A stretch of DNA of 64,000 nt from Entrophospora sp. SA101 (lineage: Eukaryota; Glomeromycota; Glomeromycetes; Entrophosporales; Entrophosporaceae): assembly GCA_958430865.1 (NCBI GenBank), contig CAUDNR010000269.1, forward strand, positions 27,210 to 91,209, given 5' to 3'. Within the stretch, counting starts at the first letter, position 1, and every line of letters begins with the position of its first letter. The notes beneath the pieces are model-generated. The model was not told where the DNA came from. It made no database searches and saw nothing but the letters and a program-made list of their open reading frames with translations. Of this stretch, positions 44,379-59,689 are shown one piece after another. Position numbers and translations under genes: made by a program.

Positions 44379-47056
44379 CCACCTCATTGTACAATAGAAA
44401 ATTATTACCCGTGATAAAAAAATATTATTTATATATTTTGAATTCAATCATCATCGTCAAACTCTACTGTTAACACAAGAACTAAACCAAAGCTAGAAAA
44501 AACATTAATTCAGAAACAGCTACTGGAGACAATATTAATAAATAATGTTAATAATATAATCTTGATGCTGTGACAAATATTAAGGATGTTTTAAGTGCAG
44601 GCAAATATAAATTGCCTGCGCAATTATTAGAGAAATATCATGTAGATGATGATTTTAAAACTGGTTCATGTCAAAAAAAAATAGATCAAATGATAGTAAT
44701 GATAATCTACAAAAGTAATCATTACTATAAATAAGAATTAATATTTGGCCATCTTGTCAATTTTATCACCAAGAAATAATGTTAATGAAAAGAATGTAAT
44801 AATTATCTTTTTGCAAGTCTTGAAAATTATCAAATGGTTTATTGATTTCCAAAACTGAGCTTAATACTAACCAAAATAGCTTTTTTTCACCATTTCATAT
44901 TTTTTAAAAATACGCATTTTTTATTTCTAGTTCTTGTTCATTTACTTCCTGATCCTAACTTATTTTCTGTAGGCATAGTACCATTAAATGTGCTTACAGA
45001 CTCATTTAAGTGCAAGAAAGAGGCAGTAATCAAGAGCTAAAGTAAATTCTTCAACTAATTAATTGACAAGCACCAAATTATTGTGAGTTTCTTATAATTA
45101 ACCAACAAAAGTAGCCTTTTAAGCCATAATTGTTAATCAACCAAAATGATGCCTTGCAATATCAAGAATCAAAAAGTTTACTTCAAAACATTATAATTCA
45201 GCTTTAAGAATAAAATAAAAAAGATAAATAATTATAATGAATAAATTTTTATATAGTCGATTCTTTAATCAATATTGTTAGTAGTAATTAATGGACAGTA
45301 ATTCCAATTAATTAATAATGAAATTTTTATTCATCTTTGTTAACATTTTAGAGAAAAGAATTAAATCAAGATTGTTTAACAAATTATCATTACTTGTATA
45401 ACTTTTTGAGAGCTTTTATATTTGGCAATCTTTTCATCTAATATTTCTAATATTCTATTTATTATATGATATGCATCTGGATGTGATTTATGTACTTGTT
45501 ACGAATCACTACCACCACTGCCATCATTATTAAAATCAGCTTCCATGTTGTTTGATGTTAGAAAATTTCTAATAATCTTTTTATTATTTTTTCAGCAAAA
45601 TCATAAACTCTTCACTACAGTCATACCTCTTTTATATCCCCCTTATTTATATCCTAACCTTGATTAAATCCCACAAATAACAGTTACATTATTTGTAATA
45701 AACAATTTTCTTATTATAATAATACACTTCCTGGTGATAAAATAGTTTATTTAAAATTTTCTCTAACAAGATTAAAATTGCATAGTTTAAAGAGCAATTT
45801 TATCTCTGGTGATTGATTCATTGTGATTCAGCAATAAAAGAAATTTCTGCATTCTTTGTTTTCTCCTTTTATCACTTTTAATCTTCAAAGTTAAAACTGT
45901 GCCAAATCTTGTCTTACATAAAGGTTGTTCTACGTACCAATATTGATCAACTTATGTTGCTTCAACACAGGCACTAAAGACAGCTCAAGCATGTTCTTAT
46001 TTTATTATTAATTTACTATTACATGTAGTTAACTAAATTCAAAGCCAAAATTCAAAAAACATAGAGTTAACACAACTCATATGTATGTAAAAGTTCCTCT
46101 ACATACCAATACTGACCTGCCTATGTGTGTTTCAAATTCAAGCACCAAAGACAAATCGAATGCATTTTGATTTTATGAAATGTAACAATAAAAGAAGAAA
46201 TATTAGTAATAGTTTTAATTTGTAAAAAAAAGAATGTGCATTTTATTTTGAAAGAAAGTACATAGAAAAATTTTCATTCTTCAACAGATTGCTATCTCTT
46301 AAGTCTAATTCATTGTACTGCGGTTTTGGTATATCCTACAATACATGAATTAATTAATAAAAAATCTTTAATATATCCAAGCAAAGGGAATTGGAGCAGT
46401 CATCATAGATACTTTGTATTTGCATCATTTTTTGATTTTAAGATTCAAAATGGCGAATTTTATTTATAATTTAAGTTTTAATGTTAAATTTATTAGTTCA
46501 TGTTGTAAATAGTCTATTGAATTCTCATATAAATTGTTTATTAATAAAGAATGGATGGATGAAATCTATAGATTTTTAATATGGAAGAAACACATATATA
46601 TTACTATTATACTTTTGCACATTTAAAATATAATCCACCTCTGAGAATCCAGGTCTTAAATGATATTCTAGTTTATTATGAAACCACTACTAATTTTTTA
46701 CCTATATAAATAATATTTACAGGTATTATTATAATTTATTATTAAAAATTTTGTTTAAAAAAAAATTGAATAAATGAATTAATTAATTAATTTAATTAAT
46801 GAATGAATGAATGAATGAATGAATGAATGAATGGATGAATGGATATATAATGTTATAATGATAATAATAATAAAGTTTCTTAAAAAGATTATTAATTTTT
46901 TCTAATCGAATAAATTTAAATATAAATTTGAGTTTTATGATAATCAATTAATTAAAAATACAATAATAAAATAAATGAAAGTATTAAAAAATATTATTAA
47001 AAAAATTATAAAAAAATTATTTTTGGTTGTTTATTTAAATAATAAAAAATGACACC
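44379..47056. other. Gene-poor AT-rich interval, copy 2
   Basis: Duplicate of 8423-11100, including the imperfect 90-bp direct repeat (about 45918-46176) and the GAAT microsatellite (46799-46844). No gene seen. Confidence 0.5.
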
Positions 47057-50000
47057 TTATGTTTGATTCATTTGTTTCATCTGATTCAAATTTCTTAAAG
47101 CTGCTGCTTTTTTCACTTCATCAAGCCTTGCCATAATTTCATCGTAATCTTCTAGTCTTGACGATGCTCTATCGTTTATGCTCGTGCCTGAATGTGTACT
47201 CCATCTTGAATTAGTATAATCACTAACACTGTCATCATCGGGAATGTTGCTATTAAATTGTGACGTTAACATATCGAGTTCACTTGTTAATTTTTGTGAA
47301 TTTCTCTGGCTAGAATCTTTCATTTCATCATCTTCCATTCCGCGATACGTATCTACTGCATTTTCCATTTGATCTAGTAGAAGTGATACTTTATTCTCGG
47401 AATCTTGCAACTTTTGTACCAGATCCACGTTCAAAACTTCCAATTTCATATTATTTTCTCGATATTTTATAACCTCCTTTTCTAATCTATCCCTTTCCGC
47501 TTTGAGATCCTCTAATTGTTTGCCACTTACATCGTCATTGGCACCTGCTGTTGAAGCCTTTCCTGCTAATTTTAATGCATCATCAAGATCTTTGTTAACT
47601 AATACATATAATGAAAGTGTTTCTTCCAGTTCGGTTTGTACCTCTTTAACCTTTTCTCCTTCTTTTTTCAATTGTTCTTGAAGTTTCTCATTGTTTAATT
47701 TCAATAATTTATGATCTTGCCTTATTGATTCATATTCCTTCCTCAATGCTTCATACGATTGATCTACCATAATCTTTTCTTCGCGTGAAGAATTCAATTG
47801 TTTCTCAATATCCTCAAATTTCCTATTAAATTCTTCCTTCTCTTTTTGATTTTGTTCTCTTAATTCGATAATTTGATTATTTGTAAATTCTTGAGTCTTG
47901 GGATCTTCTCTCATCATTCCAATTTTAATTTCTGCATCTTCTAGTGCTCTTACTTTTTCTTCTAGAAGGTTTTCTTTTTCGCGTAATTTTTCTTTGATTT
48001 TTTTAGCTTCATCCAAAGAATCAGTTAATTGCCCTTGTAATATAACTGCCTCCTGTCTAGCTTTCATCGCAGACGATTCCAATTGTATAATTTTTAATTT
48101 GGCCTCTGATAATGATTTAGATGCTTCAGTTGCAGAATTATGAGATTCGGCATGCATGGTTTTCCATTCTATTAATTCTTTTTCAAGATTAGTTTTGTCT
48201 GCTTCAGTTAAATTGTTGAGATTATTTTCATTTGTTTTTGATTTCTCAAACAACCCTTTCATTCCTTCTTGTACTGTTGCACGGAAAGCCTCTGCTTCAT
48301 TTTGTGCTCTACTCAATAATCGTTCAGTCTCATCGATTTTGGAATTTGCTCTGTTTAATTCACGGTTTTTGGCTTCAAGCTTATTACGTAATTTTGATGT
48401 TTCCTTTTCAAGCGATAGGTTATCTTGACGCGCTTGTCTCCATAAATTTTCTGATTCATTTGCTTTTTCCTTTGCTGAGATAAGCGCGTGATTGACAGAC
48501 TCAAAAGCACGTTTTTGTTGTTCCATTAATTGTTTATAATATGTCAACTCATTATGTATGTTCTCCGATCCAGATTTATATTGTGCTAACTCGGAACTAA
48601 CTCCTGTGTATTGGGCTTTCATTTCTCGTAGTTCTGTTTCTGCAGTGGTGGCACGTGTCTGAAAATCAGTTAACTCGGATAAAACACGAGCATGTGCTTC
48701 TTCCGCCTCTTCAGCTCTCGCGGTTGCCAACCTAGCACTTTCCTCTGCTGACTCCCTAAATGTTTTGTCGTTGTTTGAAGCTTGCTGATATTGAAAAAGT
48801 TTGCTTTGAAGAGTTTCTTTTTCGATTAAAGCTTGTGTTAATCGTTTTTCAAGATCTGCCGCTCTCTCTGTTTCAACTGATGCCAATTCATTTTCTGACG
48901 TATTCATTAAGGCCGAAAGTTTTGCCTTAAAATATGCTGCTTCCTGAAGTGCTGCTGTTCTTGTACGTTCTGAATCTGCAATTTTTTGTGAAGCAATTTG
49001 AGCTTGACTTGCAATCGTTGCCTAATTAAAATTATTATTATTATTATTTCAAAAAAAATTTAAGTAATAAATATTTATATGATTTACCTTTGACTTTTTT
49101 AATTCTTGTTTTATTTTAGTAATTGCTTCTATAATTTTATATCTATCAGACTCTGGTTCACCAATATTCAACAGTTTATTAACATCGATACCATCAGGAG
49201 TGGAATCATTTGTAACTGACTTCGTTAAATAGCCTGCCTTTCTAGCAAGTTCTAATTCAGCTCTTAACCACATCTCGCGCTTTTTAAATGATGATATATT
49301 TTGATTTTCTAATTCATTAAAGATTTCAGTACGGACATCATTTGGAATTGAGTTTGGTAAGTAATAATTTTCAGATCGAACATCGGTCGTAGTATAGTTT
49401 GTGGTGGTGGCTTTCGTCGTCGTTGTCGTTGATGTTGATGATGTTGATGATGTTGATGATGGAGGAATAGGATAAACACTGCCTTTATTATTATAGCCGT
49501 TATTGTTAGGGCCATTATTGTTATTATAAATAACTTGTGAAGAAGGTTCAGGTTGTGAATCATACATTGATTGAGGAACCATATTCACTTTTTGAATAGA
49601 TCGGATTGATTGACTTGGAGAATGTGTGTATTGATTGTAGGGTTGCGTTGAAACATTATTTGTTATGGGAGGTCGTGGGGCTTGTCTTGGGTTTTGAAAA
49701 TCTCCCTGACGAATATCAACACCTACGCCACCTATGAAGAGTGGTTGTTGCTGTTGCTGTAGATGTGGTTGTGGTTGTGGTGATCCTGAAAGTTCCCTAT
49801 CGATAATTCGATTGTCTTGATGATTGACTCTGGAAGTAATTTGATTTGTGGGCATATTTCGTGGTAGCATACTATTCATTTCAAGTTCTATCAACGTTCT
49901 TGGTGAATTGGAACGTACAGGTGGGTTGGTTGTTTGCCGTTTTGCAAAACCCGGTGGTACAAATGAATTATTTGCCTGTGGAGTTGAATTCTGATAAGTG

Positions 50001-50364
50001 GTGACAGGCATGGTATTCATTCTTGAGGGAGTAGTATTTTGTGTGATCATACGTTGTGTTGTAGATGATGGAAATGAATTTGTCATTTCCGTTGGTGCTT
50101 TAGGCGAATCTTGGCTAAATTCGGAAAGTGGAGAGTCAATACTGGATTTAGAAAGAGGAGGATAATTTGCAAATGGTTTATCATCAGTAGTTTTAGGTTT
50201 TGAACTATGTCTTGCAGTTGGGATGATATGTCTTGTACGTTGTTGATCTGACGTGCTCTGTGTATCTAAAGTTATTGACCTTGTCGGGGATGGGAATGGA
50301 CGACTCATGTCTGTACTGGAAGGAGGAGATGGTAAATCTGAAGATCCTTGTTTAGTTAGCTGTG

Positions 50365-50400
<36 letters not shown>

Positions 50401-51446
50401 GATAAATACTATTTTGTGAAGGAGGATATTTTATTTTTGCTAATAGTTATGTATAGATGTATAAAATAATTAATCATTTTGTTTTTAAAAAAATTTTTTT
50501 TAAACTAAAAAGAATTGGAAAAAAAATCAAAAATAAATTTTACAAGTATCTAAAATATGTATTATCCCTTCCTCGTCAGGTTTTGGTGAAGACATAGAAT
50601 CACCTCCAAAAACCATTATTTTATCTTTTGCAGCAGTCATTGTAGGCTTGTAACGTGGACTTGGAGCAGGACCCATATTTTGAAACATGAACCATCTTTG
50701 TACTAATTAATTATATAATTATATAATTAATTTAAAATTTTCTTAAAAATATATTTTTTTAGAAAATTTGTTATACTAACTGCCAATCTTAAATGCCACC
50801 AAGTCGCCAAGTTCTTGATTTTCAAATGTTTTACCACCAAATAAATATATTGTGTCTTCAATGATAGTAGATCCACATCCATGTCTTGGATATGGAACAT
50901 AACCATTGTAGGCTAATTCGGCCCATTGATTAGTTTGTAGATCAAAGCACCATGTATCATTATAGCATTTCGAACCATCCATTCCGCCAAAACTTATTAA
51001 AAAACAAAAATATAATAAATAAAAATATTTTCATAATAAAAACTTATGTATAATATATTAATTTTTTTAAAATAACTAATTAATTATTATAGCATGCATA
51101 CATATAAATTTTATTATTGTATGAACAAGATATATGACCAGTTCTTCCTGATGGAGGTTGATTTGAAAAATTTATGAATTCCCATGAAGGTCCAGGTGAG
51201 TTAACTAAGTTTGAATGAAATTTATTTTAAAAAAAATAACAAATGATGTGAAATTAAAATTTCAAAATTAAAAAACTTACTTGATGCTAGATCGAGTGCT
51301 ATTAAATCGTTTAAATAATAGCCCTCATAACTTCCACCGAATACATACATTTTACTACCAACTACAGTTACAGTGTGGCCGTATCTTCCATACGGAGGTT
51401 GGCCCATTATTGATACTTTTCTCCAATTTTTATTTACTGAAATTGA

Positions 51447-51477
<31 letters not shown>

Positions 51478-52044
51478 GATAAAATATAATCATTTATTAT
51501 ATAGTCATCGGTTCATTCGTATTTATTCATATTATTAATAAAAACTTACTTGTATCAAGAACATATAAACTATCATCAAGTTTATCTTGATTCTCAGTTA
51601 ATCCACCAAAAACTAATTTAATAATTTAAAGGAGTAATTATTAAACTTTGATGAAAATTCATTTAAGAAAAGGCATTAAAATATTTACCGATCATATAAT
51701 TTCTAAAGTTTACATGTACATGACCAATTCTTGGAGAAGGAATTTCGCCCGATGTAGTGAAAGCGAGAACATTGAGAGAATCTTTTTAAAAAATTTAATT
51801 AATTAATTATAATTATAAATATAAATATGTGTTATATGTGTATAATTTACTTACTAACTTCTATTACAAAAACGTCATTTTTAAGTCTTTGTTTACTGGA
51901 GCCACCAAAAAGAAATAAATCGTTATCATAAGTTACATCGGTAGCTGAATGACCATAACGAGGGAAAGGATTTGTTATAGAAATCTGTCTTTTTGACCAG
52001 GGGTAACCTCCTGATTTTGATTTTTTAGTTTTAGTAAAACTCAT
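47057..52044 (-). CDS. Tea1/Kel1-like kelch polarity protein, copy 2
   Basis: Exact duplicate of the 1,430-aa gene at 11101-16088. Exons: 51855-52044, 51689-51781, 51550-51612, 51281-51436, 51102-51204, 50781-50992, 50544-50702, 49088-50439 and 47057-49021. The six-blade kelch domain, 12-Gln run and long coiled coil are unchanged, and introns are identical too. Unlike copy 1, its upstream side continues without a gap into unique sequence, so this copy may have the genuine promoter region. If both copies are real, the cell carries two identical polarity-landmark genes in tandem; if not, one is an assembly duplicate. Confidence 0.88.
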
Positions 52045-52131
52045 TGACTTGGTTTTTTGTTTTATGAACTTCAGCTTGGAAACATTAGATTAAAATGAAA
52101 CAAGTGTATTTGAGAATCTTACAAAAGAAAT

Positions 52132-52135
<4 letters not shown>

Positions 52136-52170
<35 letters not shown>
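52136..52170. repeat. GT microsatellite, copy 2
   Basis: Same length as the tract at 16180-16214. Such tracts normally vary quickly between copies. Confidence 0.95.
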
Positions 52171-52171
<1 letters not shown>

Positions 52172-52724
52172 TTCAAAGGTAATAAATAATACTAAATTTT
52201 TTTAAATTTTTTTTTTTAAAAATTATAAAAAAATTTTTTCCAATGAATTAGTGGCTTCCCTAACTAGCTAAAAATGGGTTTAGCCAATGATGTAACAGTT
52301 ACACGTTTATTATTTTATATATGGGCACAAAACAATTTTTTTCATTTTTCCGGCAATTAAATATTAAAAATTTTTCTTATTATAGAAAATTTAATTATTG
52401 CAATACTAATTATTTATTTGTCTGAATTCAATGTAACACTATTAAAATTTGCTTTGGTAAAGTACTCGCATTAACTTAAATATTTCTTCTATTTAATTAA
52501 TAAGTTCTTCATATATTTTGGCAAGAAGGCCCTCTTTCACAATCTTCATTTTCCTTTAGCGAACATTCCATTCTATGCTTTATTAGTGCCTTTGTTCATT
52601 ACAGAAAGATTTTATCAAGATGTTTGTTTATAAAAAGAAATTAATTATAAAAAATGAATTGAAAAGCTTATTATAGTGTGACTTAGTGTTCACTATGGAA
52701 ATATCCTCTACAGGGAATGAACTG

Positions 52725-54890
<2,166 letters not shown>

Positions 54891-55431
54891 TTTGATTATT
54901 TATTTTTTTTATTTTTTATTTGATATGATTTCAACAACAGTCTTTTTTATCTAAAGTAAAATAAAGAAATAAAAGCCATAATGAGTGTCGCTATCTATTT
55001 TTCAAACCAAGAGCGATTCAAAAAGCTTTGTTTTATAAAGAAATTTTGTTTTGAGTTAATTAACTATCAATTCAAATTTTTGAATTGTGAATATAAATTT
55101 TTACTTTTTCCTCTTTAATAATCGAAATAAAAATTTTTTTTCAAACCCAACCAATTATCAGTCGGAAATTTTTTCTGATAAAATTGTGCATAATTTATTG
55201 GGGTTGGTCACAATGGTTGATCATCAAACATAGTTCAGAACATAGCGGGCTTTCCCTGTGATTGGCTTATTTCATTTTGTGTAAAATGACAATCATTACC
55301 AAAATAAATTTTTTTTAAATTTTATTTTACCGTTAACAATACTTTAAAAAAGATAAAAAAGATGAATAATAAATAAAATTAACTTATATATAATAAAATA
55401 CAAATAAAAAAATGACATTCATTATTTAGCT
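54891..55431. other. uS8 upstream region
   Basis: AT-rich intergenic sequence between the uS8 start and the next minus-strand gene end. No recognised element. Confidence 0.4.
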
Positions 55432-55543
55432 TCTAAAATTTTAAATGATAATAAATGATTATTTAGAATTGAATCTATATTAGAGTTTAAAGAAATATTT
55501 TCATCATCACTTGTTTCAATTATGTTATCTTCTCCTTCATCAT
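55432..55543 (-). CDS. C-terminal end of unknown acidic protein (partial)
   Basis: The minus strand is open from the 10-N gap to a stop at 55432-55434, reading DEGEDNIIETSDDENISLNS then NIDSILNNHLLSFKILEAK. The composition looks coding rather than random. The rest of the gene should lie across the gap, but 55554 onward shows no clear continuation. Function unknown. Confidence 0.4.
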
Positions 55544-55553
55544 NNNNNNNNNN
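55544..55553. other. 10-N gap
   Basis: Short run of unknown bases that truncates the gene end at 55432-55543. Confidence 1.
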
Positions 55554-56727
55554 TTTTTTTCATGTTTCTTTATTCAATTATTTCCGATGATCTGCAAGTG
55601 TCCTTATATTTATGACCAGGAAGTGTATAAGCAATTAATGATCTGCACCGTAAATCAAAAAGTCAAAAGTCAAAACTAGTTTCGACTTATGGCGAAACCT
55701 TTTGACTTCCGTACAGTTGCGAAACTCTCTAGTTTGGAAACCAACACTAGTTGATACCTATTATAGTTACTATTCCGCACATAACTTTTATAGTACGGAA
55801 TTCGCACAAGAAAATTCTATTCAAAATCGCGTTTCAACGAATCCTTGAATGATTTAAAATTCCACGACAAGGTAGAAACCTAAAGTGTATTATGACATAA
55901 TAGTTACATATAAAATATCTAAATATCGTCACTCTTATTCTGAAAGTTCGATACTCTTCTCGATTGATAAATGAAGTTCCTATTAAAAGTCCCTCGATTT
56001 TGGAATCTTACTACGTGAAGCAAAAAATTTAAAAATTCATTGCAACGCAAATTTAATTATAGTTCGTTAAAACAAGATCGTTTATATGTATTAAATAGTA
56101 TATATCAAACCGACTCTAATCAAATCATGGTTCATCGAGATATATATATTAGGTAGTATATATTAATATTGATTCGATTCTGATTCATTGGTTCGAGTCT
56201 TAGTTAAGGTCATAGGCTCTATTCCAGAAAAATTTATTTTATCATCCTGGGTCCACTTTAAAAACAATGAGCCTGGAATTCATCGAAACACATTTTTCTC
56301 CATTATCCATAAATAGTATTATTTTAAAATTTTTAATCAATGTATTTATAAGACCTTCGTGTCAAATGATTCCCTTCTTTAAAGGCTGCATTTTTTTGCT
56401 ATAAGTCACGTGTTAAAAAATTTTATAACATAGTAGCATATGACTTCAACTACAATTGTCCGGATCTCCTTTTTTTACATGTTGACATGCATTTGAAACT
56501 TTTTCTAAGAAAATTTCTTGATTTCTTCCCAAAGTAACATGTTCAATGCTTCTGAAACAAATCTTTGCAAGCCTACAAAAAATATAGTCACAATTATCTT
56601 TTGTATGCCTTTTCCCAGTATATCTCAATGAAATTAAGCTCACAATGTAACTTGGGGTAAAAGATATAATAATCAATTAGAGTGGTTACACGTTCGGCCG
56701 TCCTAAAAAAATTGTATATAGATGGTA
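55554..56727. other. Repeat-like interval, no complete gene
   Basis: Minus strand 56446-56676 reads GKRHTKDNCDYIFCRLAKIC then FRSIEHVTLGRNQEIFLEKV without an ATG start. It may be a fragment of an unknown gene. Otherwise nothing is recognised. Confidence 0.35.
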
Positions 56728-56729
56728 GT

Positions 56730-56845
56730 CAAACCTTGTCACAGCGGACTATAATTAAATTCTTGTCATAACGGATTTTAATAAAATTTCCATTTTAATT
56801 TTCTTATGTGTCCCGTTCATCCACTGTGGCAAGGTTGGCTATAAT
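56730..56845. mobile_element. Short MITE, CAGTCAA(A/C)CTTGTCA family
   Basis: The left end reads TAGTCAAACCTTGTCACAGC. The right end read inward is TAGCCAACCTTGCCACAGTG. The core has TTGTCATAACGGATTTT, as in the element at 25356-25450. About 115 bp, no gene. Confidence 0.55.
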
Positions 56846-57079
56846 ACTAACACTAATACTGAATATAGGGGGCAAGCCTTAGCATATTTATTAATATGGA
56901 GTATGGAAAGCAAAAATGAGTCAAAAATTTTTCATTGAGATAATAATGCAGCCACATGTGATTTGGGACGGAATCTTTTTGCTTAGAAACATACTCTATA
57001 TTTATGAAAATATTTGTTTCATATGTAAAACATTGGTAAATGCAGATGTCGATTTCTCTAAATTGGATTTTGCCCAATG

Positions 57080-57370
57080 TGTCCTTTCTACTTGTTGTAC
57101 CTCATACCCGCGGGAAAACGCATTCCGTATTAATATGGTTTCCATATTAATATTTAACGCCCCATTTCTCCGTACATAACATATTGGATACATATCTTAT
57201 ATTCCACGTGTGTTTTCTGTAAATTCCATATTAACATGCTTTCAGTATGTTTTCCATATAAAAATATACGGAAAGGCACTCTCTTTCACTGGAAAGAAGG
57301 CTCGGTACATTTTCTGTATTAGTATGGTAAAAACTGAAAACATATGGAAATCAAAATGTACTGTATTTCC
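57080..57370. repeat. Degenerate TTCCATATTAATATG repeats
   Basis: Variants of CCATATTAATATGG and CCGTATTAATATGG, mixed with TTTCTGTA and GGAAA words, recur about six times in 290 bp in both orientations. It looks like a decayed satellite or foldback sequence. Confidence 0.45.
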
Positions 57371-57414
57371 GTAAAAATTTTTATAGGCTTTGAAATTGAA
57401 ATTATACCGTTCTT

Positions 57415-57640
57415 TAGATTAAACCATGCTCGAATCAATACGATTAATTGCCACATTTTTTGGTGCTTTAACACCATAATCAATATTTTTACCTTTCTCT
57501 AGTATTGTTAATTTTGACAAAGCATTCTCGAATTTTTCAATTAGGCCTTTTTCATTAGTTTCAATTTCTAAAGGATCAATTTCAATTGTTTCATCCTCAA
57601 CAGCAGCAGTTTAAAGACGACATTTTTTCGTTTGACCGCA
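57415..57640 (-). pseudogene. C-terminal fragment of unknown protein
   Basis: The minus strand reads CTCGQTKKCRL, a stop, then AAVEDETIEIDPLEIETNEK, GLIEKFENALSKLTILEKGK and NIDYGVKAPKNVAINRIDSS to a stop. The composition is clearly coding-like and partly helical. The stop in the middle suggests decay, or an intron end just after it. Family unknown. Confidence 0.4.
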
Positions 57641-57901
57641 TGTACAATATAAATGGAGAGACTTTTTAATGGCTGGAAGTTACTAATTTATTGTCAGGTG
57701 ATATATAATTCAGATCCATCTTCTGAACCAAATCGTTGTTTCAGAATCATAAATAGTTTCATCTAAGGGATTGTCATGATTTACATCAAGGCTTAAATAA
57801 CTATTTTGATTATTTTAAGTTTCGTTGTGATTTAGATTCTTTTGCGTCTTTAATTGACTATTTCAATATTTAGAAAGTATTTAAAGCTTTTTTTTATATA
57901 A

Positions 57902-58267
57902 TTAAAAGAAATATTTTATTTGAACGCGTAATCTCAATTCGGGTTTTCCAAATTTGGAAACGATTTCGTAATCCCATTCCATCAAATATATCGTACAAAA
58001 TATGTATGGCTCACGCCTTACTATCTTGTGTGTTGTTTGTTTCCAACAACATGTATAATACTTTTTTGACTTATAAATTATCACACCAAAATTGTATCTT
58101 GCTTCTGGTGCAATATAAAACATCACCCCAATCTTCATATTATTTGCCATTATGAAGATCACAATGAACATAATCCATTGTAAATTTTCTTCTTGCAATT
58201 TAAGAAGTAGAATCCAATTCTGATTCTGATTTTTCATGTGATATCCCATACTAATATATTCATTCAT
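57902..58267 (-). CDS. Hypothetical 121-aa protein
   Basis: An ATG-started frame encodes a protein with a hydrophobic centre (QWIMFIVIFIMANNM) and a soluble half: YIAPEARYNFGVIIYKSKKY, YTCCWKQTTHKIVRREPYIF and EWDYEIVSKFGKPELRLRVQ. The second half has normal composition and looks coding. It may be an exon of a longer gene running on this strand from about 58.7 kb. No domain recognised. Confidence 0.4.
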   Translation of the reverse strand: MNEYISMGYHMKNQNQNWILLLKLQEENLQWIMFIVIFIMANNMKIGVMFYIAPEARYNFGVIIYKSKKYYTCCWKQTTHKIVRREPYIFCTIYLMEWDYEIVSKFGKPELRLRVQIKYFF

Positions 58268-58389
58268 TCAAAAAAAATTTCAAAAATAATATTAATATTG
58301 GGGAAATAATTAAAAAGGGGTAAAAAAATTGCAAAAACGGTTGTGAAACCTTTACCAAATATATGAAATCATTCAATGCAAATGTCATC

Positions 58390-58700
58390 TATATGAAGTC
58401 TTTGTGATTTTGGCATCATAATTATAATTTTGTAACTAAAAAAAAAAAAAATAATAATCTAATTAGAAAAATGAAAGAATAATGACAATAAATAATAAAT
58501 AATAAAAAAGATTATTGTTTACTTTTAAAAAAACCCCTTTTGGAATATTTTGAAAATCTTTGATTTTTTTAAGCTCTGATTTTTTCATAAATATATATAT
58601 ATATCTTAATCCGTCTTCTATGAACAATTGCGAATCCTTATTCACCCTACCTATCAAGATCCATCCATTGATAATCGTAAAATGGCGTTCCAAGTTAATT
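58390..58700 (-). CDS. Possible two-exon gene end, unknown
   Basis: The minus strand reads ERHFTIINGWILIGRVNKDS, QLFIEDGLRYIYIFMKKSEL and KKIKDFQNIPKGVFLK, then a GTAAAC donor near 58532. An acceptor near 58441 leads to LQNYNYDAKITKTSYR and a stop. The join keeps frame. No ATG starts this frame, so the 5' exon is unseen. Function unknown. Confidence 0.35.
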
Positions 58701-59107
58701 TTATCATTTTAATAAGTTACACAAATGTGAATATGGAATATTCTTAAAAAAAAAAAGATAAAAAAATATTATTTTATATAATCGATTAATAAAAATTTGT
58801 GGCATTTACGATCCATAGACGGATGACTTATTAACTATTTTGAATTATGAAGCTCCATAAAGCCTAAACTGATTATTATTGGCTATTTAGCTTATCGGCT
58901 TTAATAATCAGCTCTTTGTGTCACGAAAATTGGAAATCAATCTGGTTGGACGTATATATAAATTTCGACTGCGTCATATATACGGATTTGGTTAGCGCTC
59001 CCTCTGAATTTGCGGCGAATATTTTGACAATTTCTAACGTTCCAGTTATATATACACATATAAAAACCTTTTTAGAATTGGTAATTATTAATTGATTATT
59101 ATAATCA

Positions 59108-59689
59108 ATGTCCAACAGCAGCGATACCAACACACCCTCAACGATGGTGGAAAAGGCTACGGATAAAGGATACAAATTCGGGAGAAAAAGTTAGCAAAAA
59201 GGTAAACATAATAATAACACCCACTATCCTTTTTAGAAAAGCATCTAACCATCACCGAAGCCTTTAAAACTATTTTCTATCTCATCAATCTAGAAAACAC
59301 AGCTTTCTAAAGTTGATGCATTTAATCTTGTGGTCGTCATTGCGCCAAATCTTAGTCAAGATCACCTACAACACAGTCATGCAACCCGTAACCTTTCTCC
59401 AAATTCACGAAGAGACGAAAATTCACACCATGACTTTTGTTTTAGAAACCCTCGGGAACTTTACGCTGTACGCTGTAACATTTGGAACCGGAATCTTGCT
59501 TCAGCGCATTCTTTTCTTCGTGATCGGCATCCTAATAGTCAATTGGAACCTGTTGGAAAAGCCTGGATCATTTCGAAAATAGAAGCACGGGAAAGCGATA
59601 TTGGAAAGATGAGCGATTTTTTCATATTTCTTGAATCACGTCATCAAAATTTCAAAATTTATCGTACATCAAATAGTAGCTATAATTAA
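59108..59689 (+). pseudogene. Unknown gene with one frameshift
   Basis: ATG at 59108 opens MSNSSDTNTPSTMVEKATDK then GYKFGRK, with a donor at 59190. The acceptor before 59237 continues KHLTITEAFKTIFYLINLEN and stops at TAF. A frame one base away starts in the same place and runs open to 59689: TQLSKVDAFNLVVVIAPNLS, HHDFCFRNPRELYAVRCNIW and EPVGKAWIISKIEARESDIG. Codon use is mostly T-ending, as in other genes here, which favours this frame over the overlapping hydrophobic one. One base would join both parts, so it is a recent pseudogene or has a base-call error. Family unknown. Confidence 0.45.

Larger units (their letters stand above)
43571..52724. repeat. 9,154-bp exact direct repeat, copy 2
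   Basis: Same sequence and orientation as 7615-16768 with a constant offset of 35,956. The left junction is abrupt: CRN-containing sequence changes to the middle of CDF intron 1. The right junction leads into unique sequence with no gap (52725 onwards). Confidence 0.97.

Noticed and set aside
56161..56220. Possible tRNA B box (GGTTCGAGTCT)
   Set aside because: No A box, no acceptor stem and no cloverleaf can be formed around it.
59313..59582. Hydrophobic 89-aa plus frame
   Set aside because: Overlaps the hydrophilic frame with T-ending codons, which fits local gene codon use better; it also starts at TTG.
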